From Bog-159 sp035541265 (GTDB lineage: Bacteria; Acidobacteriota; Terriglobia; Bryobacterales; Bryobacteraceae), in assembly GCA_035541265.1 (NCBI GenBank), contig DATKNQ010000012.1, forward strand, positions 1 through 60,720: a stretch of 60,720 nucleotides of DNA. Direction: 5' to 3'. A program made the translations under genes and the position numbers. Below the pieces are notes generated by a model that was not told the DNA's origin, made no database searches, and saw nothing but the letters and a program-made list of their open reading frames with translations. Positions 52,799 to 60,720 of this stretch are shown piece after piece (positions within the stretch are counted from its first letter, which is position 1; each line of letters starts with the position of its first letter).

Positions 52799-53030
52799 CA
52801 GTTGGCATGCGTCTGCCAGCAAAGCCACAGAATCGACCGTGCCTTCGCCCAGGTCCAGCGACTGGCTGGGCAGGCCCGCCGCGCAACCGGCGCCGGACGC
52901 TACCAGCTCCGGGATCGAAGTGTCTGCGGGACCGCAATAATATCTTGAAAGCCCATCATCTCCCGGACTTTCAGCATCTGGATGGCGAATCGGCCGATGC
53001 GATCGTGCTCACTTGCAAGTTGTCTCCTCA
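52799..53030 (-). pseudogene. Possible degraded gene upstream of cheB
   Basis: Two minus-strand segments look coding in different frames: ASEHDRIGRFAIQMLKVREM followed by MGFQDI (about 53000-52925), and SIPELVASGAGCAAGLPSQS followed by LDLGEGTVDSVALLADACQL (about 52920-52800), which reads into the ATG at 52798. The first faintly recalls helical regions of CheZ-type proteins. Neither has a start or a full domain. They may be the remains of another chemotaxis gene or chance. Confidence 0.25.
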
Positions 53031-53152
53031 CTCTTTTGGTGGGATCGCCCCTGACCCGCGAAAACTACGGTCACGCTCCAGACGCGATCCTGTGGGATTG
53101 ACCGGCCGCGCTGTGCTGGAGTTTAGGTGAGAATGCTCGAAATCGTCTTGCG

Positions 53153-53344
53153 CTATGGTTTGGCGGGTCCGGTAGCGCCGTGAAGGCCGGCTCGACCGCT
53201 TAGCTGTCTCAGGATCGCGTTCTCCGGACGGCTGCACCCCAGAAACACTCGAAGTCTGCGCCGCGTGCGCCTGGCGCGCTGCAAGATGAGCAAGGCCCGC
53301 CGGGCCTCGGAGCGCAACCGCATACGCCGGCCATAACCGTTCAT
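53153..53344 (-). CDS. Small Arg-rich protein with strong ribosome site
   Basis: A 63-residue frame from ATG 53344. GGGGAGGTG lies 7 bases upstream, one of the best Shine-Dalgarno sites in the window. The protein is highly basic (RRMRLRSEARRALLILQRAR, then RTRRRLRVFLGCS). It resembles no family I know and could be the surviving start of a decayed gene. The longer in-frame start at 53377 lacks a ribosome site. Confidence 0.4.
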   Translation of the reverse strand: MNGYGRRMRLRSEARRALLILQRARRTRRRLRVFLGCSRPENAILRQLSGRAGLHGATGPAKP

Positions 53345-53461
53345 TGGCAGCACCTCCCCAGATCCTCTTCCAGACACTCCTACCTGTTGAGTAGTGAATC
53401 AAGACGTGTCATCCGTTGCATCCGGAGTGTATAAATGCGGTATTTTTTCTGGAGGAGGGGA

Positions 53462-54076
53462 TCAGGCCTGGGCGTCGTCGGGCCCGCACTCAAGCTTACT
53501 CAGGAACTCATCCGACGTATAGAGCGAGAAGCCGAACTCCGAGGGTTCGAGCGCCGGAAACTGCGTCAGGCTTTGATAACAGGCAAACAGGTGATCGGCG
53601 TAGGCGTAGTAATCTTCCAGAAATCCGGCGGAGAGCGCGCCATAATCCGGAGGCATCGGAAACACCGAGTTGACGCCGATACCGCGCGACAGCACACGGC
53701 GATAGTCGCTCACGCCCCAGCTCTCGAAACGGGCCGCCACTAGCGGCGGAGTGCGTTTCACCAGCAAATCGGCGAAGCTCTGCGGACGGAGCCGGGCGCC
53801 GGCCAGTATCTCGTCCCGGTTGGCGAAGTCCACGCACTGCGTCATCCAGCGCATCACGTCTTTCCCGACCAGGCAGAGCATGCGGAATTCGACGTAGCGC
53901 CCCCGCAGCAAGCGTTCTTTCTCCACATTGGGCTCGCCCATTCCGGCCAGATGGAGCGAAAGCCGGATGCTGTCGAAAAACGCGGGAGTGTCCAGGCCGC
54001 GGTCGAACGGATGCAGAATCAAAGGCGGCAGATCCCACCACCGGCCGCGCCAGCATGCGTCTGTCGATGCGCTCAT
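53462..54076 (-). CDS. Hypothetical protein (204 aa)
   Basis: A soluble, mostly helical protein with conserved-looking aromatic residues: WWDLPPLILHPFDRGLDTPA at the start, RYVEFRMLCLVGKDVMRWMT in the middle and GVNSVFPMPPDYGALSAGFL near the end. No signal peptide or membrane helix. I do not recognise the family. It is separate from its neighbours by more than 100 bases on each side. The opposite-strand and third frames in this interval are shadows. Confidence 0.6.
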   Translation of the reverse strand: MSASTDACWRGRWWDLPPLILHPFDRGLDTPAFFDSIRLSLHLAGMGEPNVEKERLLRGRYVEFRMLCLVGKDVMRWMTQCVDFANRDEILAGARLRPQSFADLLVKRTPPLVAARFESWGVSDYRRVLSRGIGVNSVFPMPPDYGALSAGFLEDYYAYADHLFACYQSLTQFPALEPSEFGFSLYTSDEFLSKLECGPDDAQA

Positions 54077-54226
54077 CTTTCAGTCATATCGGCGTTGGCA
54101 GCGTGAATCTATAGTCAAGCCGGCTAGGTCACCGCCAGAGCCTTTCGGTCCCAGTGTATAGCAGGGTTTGGCGTCCGCGCAGACCAATTGCGGAACAATC
54201 TGGCATGCCCCAGCGTATTTAAGGCT

Positions 54227-55012
54227 ATGTTCAAGACCATATTGCTGACGTCCGCGTGGCTGGCGGTCGCATCCCTCCCCTTGTTAGCCGATCAATGGAG
54301 CAGGAGCTACGCCGTGGGCGGCGCGCCGGAGTTGCGCGTCGAAACCAGCGACGCCAACGTGACACTCCGGACCGGCGACGTCAAGGCGATCGAAGCCCGG
54401 GTCTACACGACCGGATGGAGGATTGGTCCCGGCCACGTGCAGGTGATCGATCACCAGACCGGCGATCGCGTCGAACTCGAAGTCAGGGTACCCAGGCTGA
54501 ACTTCAACATGGGGAACCGTTCGGTCAGAATCGAACTGGAGCTTCCGCCCGCCACGCACGCCGAGATCCACACCGGGGACGGCAATATCCGCGCGGATGG
54601 ACTGCACGGACCCATGAAACTGGTCACCCAGGACGGGAACATCGAGGCCCAAGCGCTGGAAGGCGCCCTGGACGCCTCCAGCGGCGACGGCAACATCCAT
54701 GTGCGCGGGAAATTCACCACCCTCAATCTGCGCAGCGGCGACGGTAACATCGTGGCGGAGGTGGCGCCCGGCTCCCATATGGCCGGCAATTGGACCGTAC
54801 ACACGGGCGATGGCGGCGTGACCCTGCGGCTTCCGGCCGGCTTTGCCGCCGATGTGGACGCGCACACCGGCGATGGCCGCCTCACCGTGGATCTGCCCTT
54901 GACCTCTACGGGTGGGATTCACGAGAATTCCATCAACGGAAAGCTGAACGGTGGCGGCGCGCTGCTGACGGTGCATACCGGCGATGGCTCGGTGCACCTC
55001 GAGCGGTTGTAA
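54227..55012 (+). CDS. DUF4097-type exported beta-repeat protein
   Basis: A 261-residue protein. ATG 54227 opens a signal peptide (MFKTILLTSAWLAVASLPLL). The mature part is a right-handed parallel beta-type solenoid with recurring T-G-D-G-x-I/V units: HTGDGNIRADGL, TQDGNIEAQAL, SSGDGNIHVRGK, RSGDGNIVAEVA, HTGDGGVTLRL, HTGDGRLTVDL and HTGDGSVHLERL. These are the signature of the DUF4097/adhesin group, many of which sit with sigma or sensor genes; here none is adjacent. The next gene starts 9 bases after its stop. Confidence 0.86.
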   Translation: MFKTILLTSAWLAVASLPLLADQWSRSYAVGGAPELRVETSDANVTLRTGDVKAIEARVYTTGWRIGPGHVQVIDHQTGDRVELEVRVPRLNFNMGNRSVRIELELPPATHAEIHTGDGNIRADGLHGPMKLVTQDGNIEAQALEGALDASSGDGNIHVRGKFTTLNLRSGDGNIVAEVAPGSHMAGNWTVHTGDGGVTLRLPAGFAADVDAHTGDGRLTVDLPLTSTGGIHENSINGKLNGGGALLTVHTGDGSVHLERL

Positions 55013-55021
55013 GATGGGCGA

Positions 55022-57259
55022 ATGCCCATTGCCGCCGAGACGGGAACGCATCAGCCGCATCCGATCCTGCGCTACATCAATTTTGCTCTCGCGATTGTGC
55101 TATTGGCCGCGGCCGTCGTCACATATTGGTTCGTTTTCCGCGCCCTGCCGCAGACCTCCGGGACCCTCACCGCGCCGGTGTCGGCGCGCGTCACCATCGT
55201 GCGCGATGCGCTCGGCGAACCGCACATCACCGCGGCTGCCGCGGACGATGCGTATTTTGCGCAAGGCTACGTAGAGGCGCAGGATCGCCTGTTCCAGATG
55301 GATGGGCTGCGCCGCCTGGCGGCCGGGGATCTCGCCGAGATCGCCGGACCGGCGGCCCTGGAACTCGATCGCGACTCACGCCGCCTGCGGATGCGACGGA
55401 TCGCTGAACAGGCCTACGCCACACTCCCCCAGCAGGATCGCGCGCCGCTCGCAGCCTATGCGCGCGGCGTGAATTACTTCATCCAGACGCACCTGCACTC
55501 CCTGCCCGTCGAGTTCACCCTGCTCGGATATCAGCCGCGGCCATGGAGCGTGGTCGACACCATCCTCATTGGCCTGCATATGTACCGCGACCTGACCACG
55601 ACCTGGAAGGACGAAATTCTGAAGCGCGATATGCTGGCCTCGGGCGACCGCGCCAAGGTCAATTTTCTGTTCCCCCCGCGCAGTGGCAGCGAGTTGCAAC
55701 CCGGCTCGAATGCCTGGGTCGTGAGCGGCGCGCACACCGCGTCGGGCAAGCCGATCCTGTGCAACGACATGCACCTGGATTATTCGATCCCGGGAATCTG
55801 GTACTTAATCCACCTGCGGGCGCCCGGCATGGATGTCGCGGGCGTCTCGCTGCCGGGCACGCCGTCGGTGATCGTGGGCCATAACCAGCGCATCGCCTGG
55901 GGCGTGACGAACCTGCATTTCGATGTGCAGGATCTCTATATCGAGAACTTCGATCCGCGCACCGGCCGGTACCTGTATCGCGGGCAATGGGAGCAGGCCC
56001 GCCTCGAGCGCGAGATCATCCCCGTAAAAGGTGCGGCGCCGGTCGAGATGCCGCTATGGATTACCCGCCACGGGCCGCTTTACATCGACAGCGCCACCGA
56101 GCACATCGCGCTGCGCTGGGCGGCCGCCGAACCGGGTACCTTCCAGTTTCCCTTTCCCGAGATCAATCGTGCCGCGAACTGGCAGGAGTTCACCAAGGCG
56201 CTCGCGCGTTTTCCCGGACCGGCGCAGAACTTCGTTTATGCGGATGTCGATGGGAACATCGGCTACCACGCCACGGGCCATCTGCCGATTCGCAAGGGGT
56301 ATGTCGGAGATGTCCCCGTGGATGGATCGTCCGGAGACTATGAGTGGCAAGGCTTCATCCCCTTCGACCAGTTGCCCTCATTCTACGACCCGCCGCAAGG
56401 ATTGATCGTGACCGCCAACCAGAACCCGTTTCCGCCGGATTATCCTTACGCGGTGAATGGCAACTTCGCCTCGCATTACCGCTCGCGCCAGATCCGTGAC
56501 CTGCTGTTGGCGAAAAACGGATGGCGCGCCGCGGATATGCTAACAGTGCAGAAAGACGTCTATTCGGCCTTCTCGCAATACCTGGCGCAGAGCATTGTGG
56601 AAGCCTACGGCCGCCGCAAGACCAAATATCCTGAAATGGCGGCGGCCGTTGATCTGTTGCGGGGCTGGAATGGACAGATGGACAAGGACGTTGCCGCGCC
56701 GATGATCGTGAGCCTGGCTTACGACCACCTGAAGACCATGGTGGCTTTGAGCGCGTCGCCTTCGCACGGCGCCCGGTATCGCTACCAGATGGCGCCTGCC
56801 ATGATTGAAAAACTCCTGCGTACGCGTCCGCCCGGATGGTTCGACGACTGGGACGAAACCATCCTGCATAGCTTTGCGCAAGGCCTGGAGGAAGGGCGCG
56901 GCTTACAGGGCCGCGACCCCGGCCGCTGGCATTACGGCAGCAATCAGCCGTTGCTGTTGGCCAATCCCGTGGGCCGCCATTTGCCGCTGGTGGCGGGCCT
57001 GTTCGATATCGGGCCTGTGCCGATGAGCGGCTCGCCCACCACCGTCAAACAATATAACGGCAGCCTGGGACCTTCCATGCGCCTCGACGCGGACCTTTCG
57101 GACTGGGATCATTCCCTGCTCGAGGGAACGACCGGCCAATCCGGCGAAGTCCTATCGCGGCACTACAAGGATCAGTGGGAGCATTACTACTACGCCCAAA
57201 GCTTCCCCATGCAATACCGCAACGTGGAAACCAAAGCTGTGTTGACCCTGACGCCTTAG
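55022..57259 (+). CDS. Penicillin-acylase-family N-terminal-nucleophile hydrolase
   Basis: A 745-residue protein with one N-terminal membrane helix (FALAIVLLAAAVVTYWFVF). The alpha part (about 45-225) carries TIVRDALGEPHITAAAADDA and DRLFQMDGLRRLAAGDLAEI. Ser229 in GSNAWVVSG is the expected new N-terminal nucleophile released by self-cleavage, followed by NDMHLDYSIPGIWY. GVTNLHFDVQDLY and GYHATGHLPIRKGY are in the beta part. Such enzymes hydrolyse penicillins, acyl-homoserine lactones or other amides in the periplasm. The substrate cannot be told. The membrane anchor replaces the usual cleaved signal. Confidence 0.9.
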   Translation: MPIAAETGTHQPHPILRYINFALAIVLLAAAVVTYWFVFRALPQTSGTLTAPVSARVTIVRDALGEPHITAAAADDAYFAQGYVEAQDRLFQMDGLRRLAAGDLAEIAGPAALELDRDSRRLRMRRIAEQAYATLPQQDRAPLAAYARGVNYFIQTHLHSLPVEFTLLGYQPRPWSVVDTILIGLHMYRDLTTTWKDEILKRDMLASGDRAKVNFLFPPRSGSELQPGSNAWVVSGAHTASGKPILCNDMHLDYSIPGIWYLIHLRAPGMDVAGVSLPGTPSVIVGHNQRIAWGVTNLHFDVQDLYIENFDPRTGRYLYRGQWEQARLEREIIPVKGAAPVEMPLWITRHGPLYIDSATEHIALRWAAAEPGTFQFPFPEINRAANWQEFTKALARFPGPAQNFVYADVDGNIGYHATGHLPIRKGYVGDVPVDGSSGDYEWQGFIPFDQLPSFYDPPQGLIVTANQNPFPPDYPYAVNGNFASHYRSRQIRDLLLAKNGWRAADMLTVQKDVYSAFSQYLAQSIVEAYGRRKTKYPEMAAAVDLLRGWNGQMDKDVAAPMIVSLAYDHLKTMVALSASPSHGARYRYQMAPAMIEKLLRTRPPGWFDDWDETILHSFAQGLEEGRGLQGRDPGRWHYGSNQPLLLANPVGRHLPLVAGLFDIGPVPMSGSPTTVKQYNGSLGPSMRLDADLSDWDHSLLEGTTGQSGEVLSRHYKDQWEHYYYAQSFPMQYRNVETKAVLTLTP

Positions 57260-57265
57260 CGGGAA

Positions 57266-57607
57266 CTATTCGCCGCCGCCGGTCTGGACGCCCGAGTCAA
57301 ATGTAATCTTGGTCGAAGTGCCGCCGATCTCGATCTCCTGAATGGAGAATTTGCCATTGTTCTCGTTGTAGAGAACCCGCGTGCGGTTGAATTTCTTGTC
57401 CGCCGTCTCGATCTTGGCGGCGACTTCGGTCTGGTGCTTTCCCTGGGCGATGATGACCGAGTTGTCCTTCAACTGCAACTGGTAGTCACCGGCTTTCAGT
57501 TCCTTGCCCTTCACGACGGAGGGTTCCACAAGAGAAAGGTGGTAATTCGCGGCGCTAGCGACGGAGAGCGCCACAAAGGCGAACGAAACGAGAGCTTGCT
57601 TAATCAT
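57266..57607 (-). CDS. Small exported hypothetical protein
   Basis: A 113-residue protein with signal MIKQALVSFAFVALSVASA. The mature domain is beta-rich: VVKGKELKAGDYQLQLKDNS, VIIAQGKHQTEVAAKIETAD and GGTSTKITFDSG near the end. It resembles many small acidobacterial exported proteins of unknown role. It is convergent with the penicillin-acylase-family gene, ending 6 bases from it. Confidence 0.75.
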   Translation of the reverse strand: MIKQALVSFAFVALSVASAANYHLSLVEPSVVKGKELKAGDYQLQLKDNSVIIAQGKHQTEVAAKIETADKKFNRTRVLYNENNGKFSIQEIEIGGTSTKITFDSGVQTGGGE

Positions 57608-57684
57608 GATCAGATTATAGCACCACGATAAGATGGTGTTAATATCTGAATTTCCCGGTTATCGCGCGCCGCTCCCGTTGCTCA

Positions 57685-58677
57685 ATGAAGCGCGCGATAA
57701 TACGGGCTATGCTGAAAGTTGCTGCATCATTGATGCTATTGACCATGAGCGCTACCGCGGCTGTCAAAATCGAAAAGACCGAATATAAAGGTTGGCCGAA
57801 CTGCTATCGGATCACCAATGGCGAGGTGGAACTGATCGTCACCAGCGATATCGGCCCTCGCATCATGCGCTACGCCTTTGTCGGCGGGCAGAATTTCTTC
57901 AAGGAATTTGCCGGGACGCTGGGAAAATCGGGCGAGCCGAATTGGATCTTGCGCGGAGGTCATCGCGTCTGGGCCGCGCCCGAGGATGCCGTGCGCACCT
58001 ACGCGCCCGATAACGGACCGGTGCACATCGAAATCAAGGGCGACGTGCTGGAAGCCACCGAGCCGGTCGAGCCGCTCACCGGCCTCGAAAAACAGATTGT
58101 GGTGAAATTGTCGCCGCAGGGCACGTCCGTAGAAGTGCTGCACCGCATCCGGAACGCGGGCAATCATCCGGTGGAACTGGCTCCCTGGGCGCTGACCATG
58201 ATGGCGCAGGGCGGCATCGCGATTCATGGCTTTCCGCCGCGCGGCAAGCATCCCGAGGTGCTCTATCCCACCAACCCGCTGGTGATGTGGGCCTTCAGTA
58301 ATCTCTCCGACCGCCGCTGGCGCTTCACCCGCAAATACCTGATGCTGCGCCAGGACCCAGCCAATGCGGACCCGCAGAAGCTCGGCAGCTTCAACCAGAA
58401 CACCTGGGCGGCCTACTCGCTGAACAACGAGCTGTTCATCAAGCGCTACGATGCGCAGGACTCGCCGAAAGACTATCCCGACTTCGGCTGCTCGTTCGAG
58501 ACTTTCACCAACGCGGATTTTCTGGAGATGGAAACGCTTGGACCGTTGAAGCATCTCAATCCCGGCGCCTCGGTCGAGCACATCGAGCATTGGACGCTCA
58601 ACAAGAACGTGCATCTGAAGAACTTCACCGACGCTGAACTGGATAGCGTCGTGTTGCCGCTGGTGCAAGCGCGCTAA
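57685..58677 (+). CDS. DUF4380 family exported protein
   Basis: A 330-residue protein. ATG 57685 gives a signal peptide; ATG 57709 is an alternative with a shorter one (MLKVAASLMLLTMSATA). The DUF4380 domain, a galactose-mutarotase-like beta-sandwich, shows YKGWPNCYRITNGEVELIVT, DIGPRIMRYAFVGGQNFFKE and GGHRVWAAPEDAVRTYAPDN near the N-terminus, and EHIEHWTLNKNV at the end. Carbohydrate processing is inferred from the fold only. Located between convergent or divergent unrelated genes. Confidence 0.85.
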   Translation: MKRAIIRAMLKVAASLMLLTMSATAAVKIEKTEYKGWPNCYRITNGEVELIVTSDIGPRIMRYAFVGGQNFFKEFAGTLGKSGEPNWILRGGHRVWAAPEDAVRTYAPDNGPVHIEIKGDVLEATEPVEPLTGLEKQIVVKLSPQGTSVEVLHRIRNAGNHPVELAPWALTMMAQGGIAIHGFPPRGKHPEVLYPTNPLVMWAFSNLSDRRWRFTRKYLMLRQDPANADPQKLGSFNQNTWAAYSLNNELFIKRYDAQDSPKDYPDFGCSFETFTNADFLEMETLGPLKHLNPGASVEHIEHWTLNKNVHLKNFTDAELDSVVLPLVQAR

Positions 58678-58688
58678 CGGAGACGCGT

Positions 58689-58874
58689 TTAACCGTGCCC
58701 GAAGTGCATCAGCCAGCCGAGGCCGATCAGGGCAGCGACAAAGCACCCGAACACGTAAAGTCCATAGCGCAGCCGCTCGCGGTCGTCGCGCTTGGTGACC
58801 ACGCCCATGACGATCGAGGTGAAGAGTGCAAACAGCAGCGAAGCTTCCATGTGCGAGAGCGTCATCTTGGGCAT
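58689..58874 (-). CDS. Small membrane protein (61 aa)
   Basis: A 61-residue protein with two membrane helices (ASLLFALFTSIVMGVVT and LYVFGCFVAALIGLGWLM) around a charged loop KRDDRERLRYG. It starts inside the stop of the upstream membrane gene (TGATG overlap), so the two are coupled. No family is recognised. Confidence 0.65.
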   Translation of the reverse strand: MPKMTLSHMEASLLFALFTSIVMGVVTKRDDRERLRYGLYVFGCFVAALIGLGWLMHFGHG

Positions 58875-59293
58875 CAGCTTTTCCTCCCAGCGGCGATTTC
58901 AAATGCGTCCACCATCGCCAGGATGTTCAGCAAGCCCGCGGTGACCAGAAACTTGGTGCCGTAGTCGTGAACCAGTCCCGCCACATCCGGCTGATTGTAG
59001 CCGAACCAAACGGTGAGCAAGTACAGCAACCCCGAAGAAAGATCGCCGATGAACCCGCCGGTGTTGATCAGGATGGTGAGCAGGTCGCCGTACTGCGGCT
59101 GAAACATGGCGCCGCGCATCATCAGGCCGCACAGGTACATCGCGGTAATCGAGAGCAGTAACAACACGGCACGTCCATTGCGTTTGAGCAGAAAATGACC
59201 GCCGCCGGGGACCAGCCAACCCAGCGCGACAGGCCCCGCCCACACACTGAGGGGCGGCATGGGCTCCTTCACTTGTTTTTGCTTTGCTGCCAT
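58874..59293 (-). CDS. Membrane protein, DUF6677-like
   Basis: A 139-residue protein. The N-terminus is charged (MAAKQKQVKEPMPPLSVW). Four or so membrane helices follow, with LGWLVPGGGHFLLKRNGRAV near the start and LLYLLTVWFGYN, FLVTAGLLNILAMVDAF later. The early WLVPGxGH-x-L motif is shared with TM2-like small membrane proteins and the DUF6677 group of Acidobacteriota. Translationally coupled to the 61-residue protein. Function unknown. Confidence 0.75.
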   Translation of the reverse strand: MAAKQKQVKEPMPPLSVWAGPVALGWLVPGGGHFLLKRNGRAVLLLLSITAMYLCGLMMRGAMFQPQYGDLLTILINTGGFIGDLSSGLLYLLTVWFGYNQPDVAGLVHDYGTKFLVTAGLLNILAMVDAFEIAAGRKS

Positions 59294-59370
59294 TGATCCG
59301 ATTTTAGCAGGTCGGCAAGAACCGCTTCCCGCGTGCAGTGGCTGATGTATCCTGAAGAGCGCACGAGACG

Positions 59371-60231
59371 ATGTCTAGATCCTTAGTACAGTTGTGCCTG
59401 GTGGTCGGACTGTGCGCCGCTCCGCTGGGTTCTGCCAGCGGTATCCCGCCGCTCGACCTGGAGCCCGGGCTGTGGGAGATCGTCCTAACGGTGCGCACCG
59501 AGGGGAAGTTGCCGATTCCTCCCGAGGTCCTGGCCAGGATGACTCCCCAGCAGCGCGCGGCGGCCGAGGCCCGTATGCACGGGCAGGGCAGCGAGCCGCC
59601 GCGGACCACGGTCAAGAAAAGCTGCCTGCGCGTGGACGAACTCGAGCGTCCTCTGATGCTCACCCTGGGCGGCGACGGGCAGGGCTGCCGTCAAACCGTG
59701 GCGGAAGTGTCGGCCACTAGGCAGCAGCTTCGCGTCGATTGCGGCCAAGGCGCGGAGCATGGCGGCGGTACCGTGCTGCTGGAGGCTGCCGATCGCAAAG
59801 ACGCCACGGTGTCGTCGCACTGGTTGGCCACGGACGGCACCCGCACGCTGCGCGTCAGCTCCGTCGCCAAGTTGAAATGGTTGAGCGCCTCGTGCGATCT
59901 GCCGCCCGCGGCCGCCGCGCCGCCGAAGAGCGCGCCTGCCGCGCCGCCAAAAGTCGCGCCGGTCCCCGAAGACGCCGGCCATTACTACGAAGAGGGTCGA
60001 AAGCAGACCGATCGCAACGATTTCCAGGCGGCTCTCGGGGCGCTCAACAAGTCCATCGAACTCGATCCGCGCCGCGCCGAGTCATACAACGCGCGCGGCT
60101 ATGTCTATCTGCGGTTGAAGAGCTTTGCGCCGGCCATTGCGGATTTCAACGAAGCCATCCGGTTGCGGCCGGACTACACGAACGCCTATAAGAATCGCGA
60201 AATCGCCCGCAGGCGGCTGGCTGGCCGGTAG
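59371..60231 (+). CDS. Exported DUF3617-like protein with C-terminal TPR repeats
   Basis: A 286-residue protein with signal SLVQLCLVVGLCAAPLGSAS. The N-terminal domain (about 28-175) looks like DUF3617: LDLEPGLWEIVLTVRTEGKL, Cys pairs in KKSCLRVDELERP and GQGCRQTV, and a conserved Ser/Thr core. A Pro/Ala linker precedes two to three TPR units (about 205-285: ALGALNKSIELDPRRAESYN, FNEAIRLRPDYTNAYKNREI). TPRs suggest protein binding in the periplasm. Confidence 0.78.
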   Translation: MSRSLVQLCLVVGLCAAPLGSASGIPPLDLEPGLWEIVLTVRTEGKLPIPPEVLARMTPQQRAAAEARMHGQGSEPPRTTVKKSCLRVDELERPLMLTLGGDGQGCRQTVAEVSATRQQLRVDCGQGAEHGGGTVLLEAADRKDATVSSHWLATDGTRTLRVSSVAKLKWLSASCDLPPAAAAPPKSAPAAPPKVAPVPEDAGHYYEEGRKQTDRNDFQAALGALNKSIELDPRRAESYNARGYVYLRLKSFAPAIADFNEAIRLRPDYTNAYKNREIARRRLAGR

Positions 60232-60254
60232 GGCGGCAAGGGCGAAGGCGCGAA

Positions 60255-60548
60255 TTACTGCTGCTCTGACTCCGCCTCGGCTTCTTCCGCTGCTTCGGTT
60301 CCCGCCGCGCGCGCGTCCGTGAGGATGCGCTGTGCCTCCTCGATATCCGCGCGTGGAACCTCTACCCGAAAAGCCAGCGACGGAATCACACTTGCGCCCA
60401 CCACCATCGACTCGATCCCGTTGGCCCGCAGAACGCCGTTGACTTCCATGGCCTCCATCTCCGAGTCGTGATTGGCGGACTCGAAGATTGTGACCATGTC
60501 CAGATCGTGGGAGGAGTTCACCTCGGATTCGGCTTCCGGATCTTCCAT
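60255..60548 (-). CDS. DUF2007-like small protein
   Basis: A 97-residue protein. DMVTIFESANHDSEMEAMEV, NGVLRANGIESMVVGASVIP and LAFRVEVPRADIEEAQRILT match DUF2007, which resembles ACT/P-II-type ferredoxin-like folds and is predicted to bind small molecules or act in signalling. The N-terminus is acidic. ATG 60548 is preferred over a frame start at 60596, which lies inside the repeat region. Convergent with the DUF3617-TPR gene. Confidence 0.8.
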   Translation of the reverse strand: MEDPEAESEVNSSHDLDMVTIFESANHDSEMEAMEVNGVLRANGIESMVVGASVIPSLAFRVEVPRADIEEAQRILTDARAAGTEAAEEAEAESEQQ

Positions 60549-60587
60549 GCCTTCAGCATATCGCAAGCGCGCGGGGTTAACTCTTGT

Positions 60588-60637
60588 CTCATGCAAAATG
60601 AGCCTGAAAACGGGGCTGGATTCTCATACAAGATGAG
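60588..60637 (+). repeat. Two copies of a short palindrome, likely end sequence of an insertion element
   Basis: CTCAT-N5-ATGAG occurs at 60588-60602 and 60623-60637, each followed by CCTGAA. The copies are 35 bases apart. They precede the transposase-like start at 60679 and are the type of subterminal repeat that a transposase binds. The other end lies beyond the window. Confidence 0.6.
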
Positions 60638-60678
60638 CCTGAAGCGAAAGAGCGGGATGCTGGGGATTGATCATCAGC

Positions 60679-60720
60679 ATGGACGACACAGAGGCCATCA
60701 GCCTGGAGCAGATTCGGGCG
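60679..60720 (+). mobile_element. N-terminus of a probable IS transposase/integrase, cut by the window edge
   Basis: The last 14 codons from ATG 60679 read MDDTEAISLEQIRA. I recognise the pattern ISLEQIRAFLE as the start of a widespread DDE integrase-type transposase, in which it is preceded by repeated TCTCAT...ATGAGCCTG motifs. Identification rests on a few residues plus the upstream repeats. If correct, an insertion element begins about 60580 and extends to the right. Confidence 0.55.

Noticed and set aside
57736..58902. A 388-codon minus-strand frame opposite the DUF4380 gene
   Set aside because: Shadow frame with no recognisable domain; DUF4380 motifs are on the plus strand.

Overview
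The window is about 60.7 kb of GC-rich bacterial chromosome with mostly housekeeping content. There are no prophage, conjugation or CRISPR signatures. The gene mix points to Acidobacteriota, most likely a Bryobacterales/Solibacter-type soil organism. Relevant genes are a C-terminally extended GH57 protein, an acidobacterial-style YncE/phosphoesterase fusion, DUF4380, DUF4097, DUF3300, DUF2911 and DUF3617 proteins, a DUF6677-like protein, many secreted Gly/Tyr/Pro-rich proteins and a short GNAT-type ArgA coupled to ArgB. The phylum call is inference from gene content only.

Layout. 0-5 kb: a partial gene, a structured non-coding stretch, a zinc-ribbon/transglutaminase-like pair, moaC-moeA (molybdenum cofactor), an Ldh_2-family dehydrogenase and a cyclopropane-fatty-acid synthase-like methyltransferase. 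5-12 kb: a PEP-mutase-like lyase, coupled rsmA-purM-purN, an ECF sigma/anti-sigma pair with a readable autoregulatory-type promoter, and galU. 12-21 kb: miaB with a bifunctional nuclease, a Tat-exported aldo/keto-reductase-like protein, a histidine phosphatase, YggX, GH57 and a large beta-propeller phosphoesterase. 21-27 kb: low-complexity envelope proteins, DUF3300, and an mscS-type channel gene broken by a frameshift and an in-frame amber codon. 27-34 kb: DUF389, NAD synthetase, hemerythrin, thymidine kinase and a DPP-IV-like S9 peptidase. 34-40 kb: a very long OmpA/PKD/Ig-like protein, rnpB (RNase P RNA), an M28 peptidase and a molybdopterin-binding protein. 40-44 kb: a coupled argC-argB-argA operon with tandem ARG-box-like operators, then a toxin-antitoxin locus whose toxin is a relic. 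44-49 kb: two adjacent secreted proteins sharing a C-terminal module, a STAS protein and small envelope proteins. 49-53 kb: nuoB-pgeF, arylamine N-acetyltransferase and a disrupted cheB with chemotaxis-like debris. 54-60.7 kb: DUF4097, a penicillin-acylase-family hydrolase, DUF4380, membrane proteins, a DUF3617-TPR protein, and the first codons of a transposase preceded by short repeated palindromes.

Themes. Many operons are translationally coupled by 1-4 bp ATGA/GTGA overlaps (moeA-moaC, rsmA-purM-purN, sigma/anti-sigma, argC-argB-argA, nuoB-pgeF-49 kb gene). Three loci show decay (mscS, cheB, RelE-type toxin), and a fourth stretch upstream of argC looks like coding debris. I did not find a convincing new defence or metabolic system. 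The least explained material is the family of secreted repeat proteins with shared C-terminal modules, the N-terminal-OmpA/PKD/Ig protein, and the structured non-coding stretch at the left end.
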